A DNA stretch of 64,000 nt from Amphiura filiformis (lineage: Eukaryota > Echinodermata > Ophiuroidea > Amphilepidida > Amphiuridae): the NCBI RefSeq assembly GCF_039555335.1, contig NC_092631.1, positions 12,709,701-12,773,700 on the forward strand, read 5' to 3'. The position numbers were made by a program, and so were the translations under genes. Shown piece by piece: positions 57,601 to 64,000 of the stretch. Position 1 is the first letter of the stretch. Every line of letters starts with the position of its first letter. The notes beneath the pieces are model-generated. The model had not been told where the DNA came from and searched no databases. It saw only the letters and a list, made by a program, of their open reading frames with translations.

Positions 57601-60600
57601 GAATGAATAGCTATTTCAGATAATTTTCCACCAACATTTAACCTGAGAGTTTTAGACAATATTAGACATCTAATTTTTGAAGTAAGTTTAAGTAAGTGTA
57701 TACAATGAATCGAGTTATCTAATTCCATAATATCTGACATTTTTGATTTTGGTTACTTTTTCTGAAGATTTTGACTCTTGTGCTAGTAATCCTTGTTATC
57801 CAGGAGTAACCTGTACTGATGCTCCGTCTGTTAAGCCTATCTGTGGGTCTTGCCCCAATGGAATGGTCGGAAATGGAACCACATGCGGAGGTATGGAGTA
57901 TTTTATGTATTTGCCATGTGAATACCATGTATAAATCAGAATATACATTTTTTTTATTTTTAAGATAATGGAAGAGGATTTGACGAATGTTTTAGGCTTG
58001 TTAAAAGGTTCGTTGTACATGTACAATGGACTATATATGGGTCAAAACCGATAAATCGGCAGTACTTGGAAAAAATCGTGTCGCACACATTGAATTATAA
58101 TTTTCACGAATGCTTTAACTTCCATTGTTAATTTCTTTTGTATTATCAAACAACCAAACTACACTCAGAAAAATGGTAATGTTTTTTAATCTCGCATTAA
58201 TTCCTTTTATAAACCACGGCAGGTTGTTTGAGGGATTTATGGTCAAAACACTGTGTCGCAGGTGAAATATTTTTGATATTTAATGTTGCTCATTCTTAAC
58301 AAGACGTGCATTCAGTTGGAACATGGCACGTATTTGAAGTAACATTCAATACTGATATAAAGCAGCGAAAATTTAAATGCCATGGCCTTCTTTGAGTTTT
58401 AAGAAATACCATCCAAATATGTCGCAAGGTTTCGTGAAACCTACGTTACCCCGATATGTTAACACGTACCTTTGTCGTTGCAAACACTGAAATTGAACCA
58501 AAGTGTCCTTAAATATACTGTTTACCATGCAACCTATATGATAGTAATGTTTTCAGGTCCACATTATTTATGTATTTGAGAAGAACTCCTAGGAAATTCA
58601 CAAATTCAGACCGTATTTTTAAGAAATGAAACATACGTTACCATAAAGTGCAGGATTAAAACAAAAAAGTGACTATAAACTGTTGAGCAAATTATAGCCG
58701 CAGGTGCACTTGATAAACTTTATAAACATTGTTTCATTAACGCATTTTGAAGTTAAAATGTAACCTACGTAACAGAAACATACGTTACCATTAATTTTAA
58801 AACCCTATTAAAATGTACTAAAACCGCGCCCGATTACCCGTGTATTGCTTTCTTATAACGCTACCATGCATTATAAGTACCTAGGAAAGAAAATTACAAA
58901 ATAATAGGCACAATGAAAAGTATCCTAATTGTAAGTTTCATCTAAATTTTCAATTCTTTTTCAACTCTTTTTTGAGGCAATCAATTACCCTTTAACAAAA
59001 GTTTCTTTTTAAACTAAAAGGCAACATTGCATAGTTTTATGCCCAAACAATTAGTTTTTGTATTGTCAACAAAAGAGCTTGCAGTACTCCTTTCAATCTA
59101 ATGGTAATATACGTTTCCCTTAGTAACGTAAGTTTCCCATGAAAACACACGGGCATTATTGAAATTGATGTAAAAATAAAAGTTCACAAGATTTGATCGT
59201 CATATATTTCCAGAATGAGTAGTATAGAGGTACTTTATTTTTGCCGATTTTTCAATTCCAAGTACTGCCGATTTATCGGTCTTGACCTTATATCTTCTAC
59301 TACTTAGTGTCCTGGCGATTTTATGCTCATTTAGTAGGAAGCAGGTGAATGTGAGTTAAGGCTTTCTGGCTCTCAACCCTGGACATGTACGATAACGTAT
59401 CAAGGTTTTCAATCTTTATAAAACAAACGTATTTTAAATTTGATTCTTCCTCAGTTCCAATGCATCTTGGTTGCTACGAAGACAATGACGCCAGTCGGAT
59501 TCTACCGGATGATTTCTTGTCTTCTACAGAGGCAATGACATTAAGTAGATGCCTCAAATTCTGCTGGTTTCGAAATATGATCTATGCTGGAATTGAAAAC
59601 TCAACAGATTGCTGGTGTGGTTATAAAGCTGCATTTGATATAGATGAAAAACGGCCAGATGTGGAATGTAGCTCGGTTTGTAGCGGAAATCGTGAGAATG
59701 TATGCGGTGGAGAATGGAGAATAAACGTGTATAAATTAGGAGGTGATTTAAGAGTATTAAACATTGCTTACGCGCACAATCATCCTACACATAAAAAAAC
59801 CTCCATGATCCAAATCCATTAGACCATAGAGGCCCCAGTGAGGGCGTTCCACAAACTTCACACACACAAACGTTCTGTACATTCAAACCAAGACATCCAC
59901 AATCCCCCATATAAAGCGAGGAAAGCGTATAAAGGTCTTTTCAGACACCCCATGCCAAATATGGTCTGCCTATAATACTATTACTATAGATATTTTCGCT
60001 TTGTAAACCTCACTTTGTAATTTTTCCTCGGTTTGTATTATGTATTTCTTGTACAGTTCTTCGCTTTGAATGGGGAAACAAACATACCCATCACGGACTA
60101 CATGTAATGTACAAACAACATACTGCAGTTACTGTCCGTTTTCCTATACACAATACACAGAGCTCTTACAATTGACGCGTGACCTCCACAAGTAGTGTAC
60201 GTTAGAAGTATAGGCAATTGCCTAGTTAACGTCACTGTGTGAAAAATAACCGGCCAATATCTAAAGTATTCTCTGAAATTCTAGAAAATATAGTTTTGTA
60301 ACATGTCCTAAATTTTTAGCTAATTTAGGTGTTTGGAAATATTCGCACTTTTGTGTTTTAGGAAGGATATGTAAACGACAGATAACACCAAAAATATGAA
60401 GAAATTATTTCCAAACCGTGTTAAGTCTGCAAACCACTATGCTTCTCATTTTCAAGAAGGCTGGTTAACAATAAGCAGAGTATTGTCTCATTTTGTAAAC
60501 AAAAGCGCACACAGAATTGTTATCTAGCGTTCGCTTTATAATCGTTCACCCATGCAACTGAAACTATAATACCAGCTCGTTGCTCATTGCACAGGTAAAA

Positions 60601-63600
60601 CAGATACATGTGTTGTGTGGATTTAACCAGAGAAGATCTGATTTAATCAGTTGAGCTGAGTGTTATCTTGGTTTAATAGCTTTTAATGGGGTTTACGTCC
60701 TGCAAAGATCGTGGTGAATTCTACTGTATACATGACTGCATCATGACATAACCACATCCCAACAAGCTCCCACGCACCCTACTCTATAATACCGAAATAG
60801 TCTTCACAAGGTCAAACCATGGACGATGTTACTTACAGAGGGGTTGGTAAAGTATAAGACCCCCTTTTACGTTTTTCTTCGGAGGACTTGCGTTTTGAGG
60901 ACATGTGTCTTGTTCCCTGTCATGCATGAAGCCCTCGTGTCCTCGAAGTAACATATTGCATATGCACCTTCACGCACACTTTTATGTTTGGCTCCCATTA
61001 TTGTATTCCCTTTTACAGAGAGAAGTTGTCTCAGTGATTGGAGCAAATTTGAAGACACCTGTTATTATTTGAATACCAGTAAGACGACGTTCTATGATGC
61101 GCTCAGAACATGCGCACAATTCGGCGGTAGCATGGTCAGCATTCATAGCCAGGCAGAACAGGACTTTGTCACAGGTTAGACGACAACTCAATTCTTGTAA
61201 ACATGTATGATTATTTAATGTGTTTGTATATATTGAAAGGAAATCAAGGAAGCGACTTTTTTCATTCATACGATTCATATACATTATTTTCAGCAAAAGG
61301 AATAAAACAATATACAATATGGTGATATAAAAAGTGGTGTTATGTGGAGCTGAAGGTACCATGGAATAACCTCACAAAGAGCTTGACGAGAATGTTCCTT
61401 AATTTGTGTGTGAGATATCCCCGTATAATAAAAGAGTTTGCGATTCACACCTTTGACACAAACTTCCCCGCCTAACGCACGCATGACGTTGAAATGATCG
61501 TTTTGTACATGGTTTATGCAACGTGACTACTTTTCTCCACAAAAAGAATATTTGGATAATAACATAATTTTATGCACGTATAGTGGTCCTTAATCTATCG
61601 AAATGTTTGTATTTTCTTGTAACATGATTTTAGAGAAGCACTGAAATACAACCTTAAGCGGCATGTTAGGTTTAGACAGTCATCTTCATGTGACCATAAT
61701 GTTATACAGTCTCTAGAAATCCACCGTACAATGGTTGGTTGAGATGTACATCTTTATAAATGTGTTCATTAAGAAACGAATTTGGAGAAAACCTTCTGTT
61801 AATAAAATACTATACTGAGCCACCGGCTTGGGTGGCTCACGCTGCAGTAATTTCAGATGATTGACCTCAGTAATACATCAAAGAATGTCTTCCAATTCAT
61901 GAAAACAAATAGATAATCAGCTTATCGGATTAAAAGCTTAAAGGGAAGGTCTTGCTGCTCAGCGAGTGTTTGTAATTATCAGAAGGTTTTCTCCAAATTC
62001 ATTCTCTAATGATGTGCGTAGGAATTTCCTACGGCCGTAATGTGCAAGACGTATGAAACATCGCAAACTCTCTAATGTCATCGCTGAATTATCCATTTTT
62101 GTTATTTTTTGCAAATTCCAATCGTCATGATCGTCAACGGTATTTGATATGATGGAGCATCGTCATGATCGTCAACGGTATTTGATATGATGGAGCACCG
62201 TCATGATCGTCAACGGTATTTGATATGATGGAGCATCGTCATGATCGTTAACGGTATTTGATATGATGGAACATCGTCATGATCGTTAACGGTATTTGAT
62301 ATGATGGAGCATCGTCATGATCGTTAACGGTATTTGATATGATGGAGCATCGTCATGATCGTTAACGGTATTTGATATGATGGAGCATCGTCATGATCGT
62401 CAACGGTATTTGATATGATGGAGCATCGTCATGATCGTTAACGGTATTTGATATGATGGAGCATCGTCATGATCGTCAACGGTATTTGATATGATGGAGC
62501 ATCGTCATGATCGTTAACGGTATTTGATATGATGGAGCATAATTATCTTCTTATAATAAATAAGCTACGTTTTATTTGCTGTTGCAGGGATGATATCCTC
62601 AACATCTGTTCGGATTGGGCTCAACGACATTAGAAATGAAAGTTATTTTGTTTGGACGGATGGCACAGAGGTAACATAATGGATGACACTTGATTCCACA
62701 AAGCTTTCTACAAAGATGTATTTGAAAAGCACATTTTTGTTAGTGGCGTAGCGAAAGAGTAGCCGAGACCCGTCCCCCTCACAGTACAGACTTTGCGACC
62801 CGCCGGTACCTTTCGCCACACGCCACTAAAACTAAAAATAATTATGTGATGTTTAAAATTGAGTTTACTTAAGTTTGGCTCACTTAAGAATTAAAATGGT
62901 TCATTTTCGCACGCTTCGCGGGCAATTTTCTCGGTAAAGTAATTATAGGAGCGGGTCAGCGGAACGTCCTGGAAATTTTAGAAGACACCTTTAACCTTTT
63001 CAAGACGTGTTTAGGCTGTCGGTACATTTGTAATTTTGTTCCCCCCGCCCCGTCTCAAAAAGCTTGCTACACAACAAAAGTTATAAATGTTATTCAAACG
63101 GCTACAGAACATTTGGAAGTTCAAAATTAACTGCGTAATGACTTCGTGTTTTTGTTTCTTGGTGGGTTTGTGTCGTAGGTGTGTTGTGTGGTGTTTTTGT
63201 TTTCATTTCGTTTCAGACACATCCACTGGCACTGAATTATGTAAATCGTTGTGTGTATGCGTGGGGATATTGTATGGGGTGGGGTGTGGTGCCAGTGGTG
63301 TATGAATGGCAGGGGTGTGGGTGTGTGTGACGCGCGCAGGGTACCGACTTAACCATTTTCATTTATAATATTTATAATTCAGGTCAGTTTCACTGCCTGG
63401 TCTCCAGGAGAGCCCAATGGTTACGGTAAAAGGGAGTATTGCGTGTATATTGCTGATTTAGATGGCAATGGATTTATAATATTTATAATTCTGTTACATT
63501 TCAGGTCACTTTCACTGCCTGGTCTCCAGGAGAGCCCAATGGTTACGGTAAAAGGGAGGATTGCGTGTATATTGCTGATTTAGATGGCAATGGTACTTGG

Positions 63601-63886
63601 ACATGGAATGATCACAATTGCACTAGTAGACTACCCTTCATTTGCAAGCAACGCAAATATATCGACGTATTCGGTAATATTGAAGTTTAAGATTCTGACA
63701 TTTCGTAGCGAATTTTTTATTTGAATGAATGTTAACATGTAAGGTTTTTACTATAATTTATACAAATTTTGTAATGATCATCTTGTTGACACACAATAAA
63801 AGCAAATTTGGATAATATTTACATTATCGTTGCAGAGGTAACGACAACTGCGCCACCAACCACAACGTCACCACCGACAACCCTAG
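54328..63886 (+). CDS. Multidomain lectin: PAN/Apple-SUEL-EGF-WSC-C-type lectin-Thr/Pro (5' part)
   Basis: Nine exons join in frame: 54328-54693, 55076-55109, 56502-56774, 57768-57890, 59455-59742, 61019-61174, 62588-62670, 63505-63673, 63836-63886. They encode a signal peptide, a PAN/Apple-like domain, an eight-Cys SUEL (galactose/rhamnose-binding lectin) domain, a six-Cys EGF, an eight-Cys WSC domain, a C-type lectin domain with EPN and WND calcium/sugar motifs, and the start of a Thr/Pro stalk. All are extracellular carbohydrate- or protein-binding modules, so a secreted or surface receptor is likely. The gene runs past 64000. WSC + C-type lectin occurs in polycystin-1, and SUEL + C-type lectin in PKD1L2-type proteins, so a REJ/polycystin-1-like protein is one option. 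A soluble immune or egg lectin is the other. Confidence 0.85.
55076..55109 (+). CDS. Lectin gene exon 2: short linker
   Basis: 34 nt encoding VIGNCTPDINA plus one base. Acceptor ACTTTAG, donor GTAAGT. It converts phase 0 to phase 1 and joins in frame to the SUEL exon. Confidence 0.65.
55974..56131. repeat. Foldback element in lectin intron 2
   Basis: Arms of about 60 bp: GAGGTTAATAACT at the outer end and GTGAAAAATCTAAACATTTT at the inner end, mirrored. The inner 27 bp are near perfect. Probably a small MITE. Confidence 0.8.
56502..56774 (+). CDS. Lectin gene exon 3: SUEL / galactose-binding lectin domain
   Basis: From CEGDTFSLTC through SAMYGRQ, SCAANNSLAIVQEVCDGKQS and VFGDPCSGTDKYLQIEYEC. 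YGR and (F)GDPC..T.KYL are the family's signature motifs, and eight cysteines are in place. Sea-urchin egg lectin and fish rhamnose-binding lectins share this fold. Phase 1-1. Confidence 0.92.
57768..57890 (+). CDS. Lectin gene exon 4: EGF-like domain
   Basis: FDSCASNPCYPGVTCTDAPS then CGSCPNGMVGNGTTCGG: six cysteines, resembling thrombospondin-type EGF modules. Acceptor CTGAAG, donor GTATGG, phase 1-1. Confidence 0.88.
58035..59297. mobile_element. TIR element in lectin intron 4
   Basis: Left arm near 58040-58070 (ACCGATAAATCGGCAGTACT) is mirrored at 59255-59290. The interior is non-coding and contains several scattered (T)ACGTTAC/GTAACGTA words. Confidence 0.7.
59455..59742 (+). CDS. Lectin gene exon 5: WSC domain
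   Basis: MHLGCYEDNDASRILPDDF, RCLKFCWFRNMIYAGIENST, DCWCGY, CSSVCSGNRENVCGGEWRIN and VYKL match the eight-Cys WSC pattern (GCY.D; C..C; G.E...CWCG; C...C.GN..E.CGG.WR..VY). Acceptor CCTCAG, donor GTGATT, phase 1-1. Confidence 0.92.
61019..61174 (+). CDS. Lectin gene exon 6: C-type lectin domain, first part
   Basis: RSCLSDWSKFEDTCYYLNTS, YDALRTCAQFGGSMVSIHSQ and AEQDFVTG, the long-form CTLD start. Acceptor TTTTACAG, donor GTTAGA. Confidence 0.92.
61778..62006. repeat. Inverted repeat in lectin intron 6
   Basis: GAATTTGGAGAAAACCTTCT plus G is mirrored at the right end, about 185 bp apart. The interior includes a GAGCCACCGGCTTGGGTGGCTC hairpin-like segment. Probably a small TIR element. Confidence 0.7.
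62122..62539. repeat. 38-bp minisatellite, 11 exact-length units
   Basis: Eleven units of 38 bp (TCGTCATGATCGTYAACGGT then ATTTGATATGATGGAGCA). The Y position reads C C C T T T T C T C T across the array. It ends 48 bp before the exon at 62588. Confidence 0.95.
62588..62670 (+). CDS. Lectin gene exon 7: C-type lectin domain, middle
   Basis: GMISSTSVRIGLNDIRNESY then FVWTDGTE: the (W)IGLND and W.DG motifs. Acceptor TTGCAG, donor GTAACA, phase 0 at the end. Confidence 0.92.
63361..63471 (+). pseudogene. Partial tandem duplicate of lectin exon 8
   Basis: Repeats the end of the intron plus the first half of exon 8 (VSFTAWSPGEPNGYGKREYC...DGNG) immediately before the real exon. It has an AG acceptor at 63381-63382 but no donor, and lacks the WND half. 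Differences include GTC-AGT for GTC-ACT and TAT for GAT (Tyr for Asp before Cys). Confidence 0.88.
63505..63673 (+). CDS. Lectin gene exon 8: C-type lectin domain, sugar-binding part
   Basis: VTFTAWSPGEPNGYGKREDC, VYIADLDGNGTWTWNDHNC and LPFICKQRKYIDVF. EPN with WND predicts calcium-dependent mannose-type binding, by family precedent. Preceded by a partial tandem duplicate (63361-63471). Donor GTAATA, phase 1. Confidence 0.92.
63836..63886 (+). CDS. Lectin gene exon 9: Thr/Pro linker start
   Basis: EVTTTAPPTTTSPPTTL, a mucin-like, probably O-glycosylated spacer. Acceptor TTGCAG, donor GTAAGC, phase 1-1. The gene continues beyond the window. Confidence 0.8.
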
Positions 63887-64000
63887 GTAAGCTAGAAATC
63901 AACTTATTTAGTTGGACGATAAAAACATCATCCAGTCAATAAATTCCAAGAAAAAGGCAAACAGAAAAAAATCTTATACACATTTTGTCAAAATAATGAA

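Overview
This is eukaryotic DNA: AT-rich, with intron-split genes and many transposable elements. The abundant AGGCCTA-type words, a KLHL10 gene, an integrin beta gene and a SUEL-type lectin gene fit an invertebrate deuterostome. An echinoderm is most likely and a hemichordate is possible. This assignment is inference; no species marker was found.

Layout. 1-13.7 kb is almost entirely repeats. A 51-bp minisatellite occurs in several blocks, interrupted by a tRNA-Val-like SINE, an inverted-repeat (TIR) element nested in the SINE, and a near-complete Penelope-like retroelement (RT plus GIY-YIG) nested in that TIR element. 13.7-24.4 kb carries the 5' part of an integrin beta gene on the minus strand: signal peptide, PSI, and hybrid/beta-I exons. 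Its introns hold foldback elements, a non-LTR fragment and a solo Penelope remnant with a textbook hammerhead ribozyme. 24.6-32.4 kb is intergenic and repeat-rich. 32.9-43.3 kb is a seven-exon KLHL10 gene on the plus strand (BTB, BACK, six kelch repeats, then a long acidic C-terminal extension). 43.3-54 kb contains microsatellites, three tandem copies of a 1.6-kb unit, and a 2.9-kb TIR element with a frameshifted MADF-like exon.

54.3-63.9 kb is the 5' part of a plus-strand lectin gene that runs off the window. Its order is signal peptide, PAN/Apple, SUEL (galactose/rhamnose-binding lectin), EGF, WSC, C-type lectin (EPN...WND), then a Thr/Pro stalk. Most modules sit on phase 1-1 exons. The combination recalls the N-termini of polycystin-1-like/REJ proteins, but the visible order is unusual. 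It is the best candidate in the window for something not yet described.

The three cellular genes do not form a pathway; they are neighbours in a TE-rich region. Exon boundaries were set by reading-frame continuity, GT/AG sites and protein-family recognition. No alignments were run.
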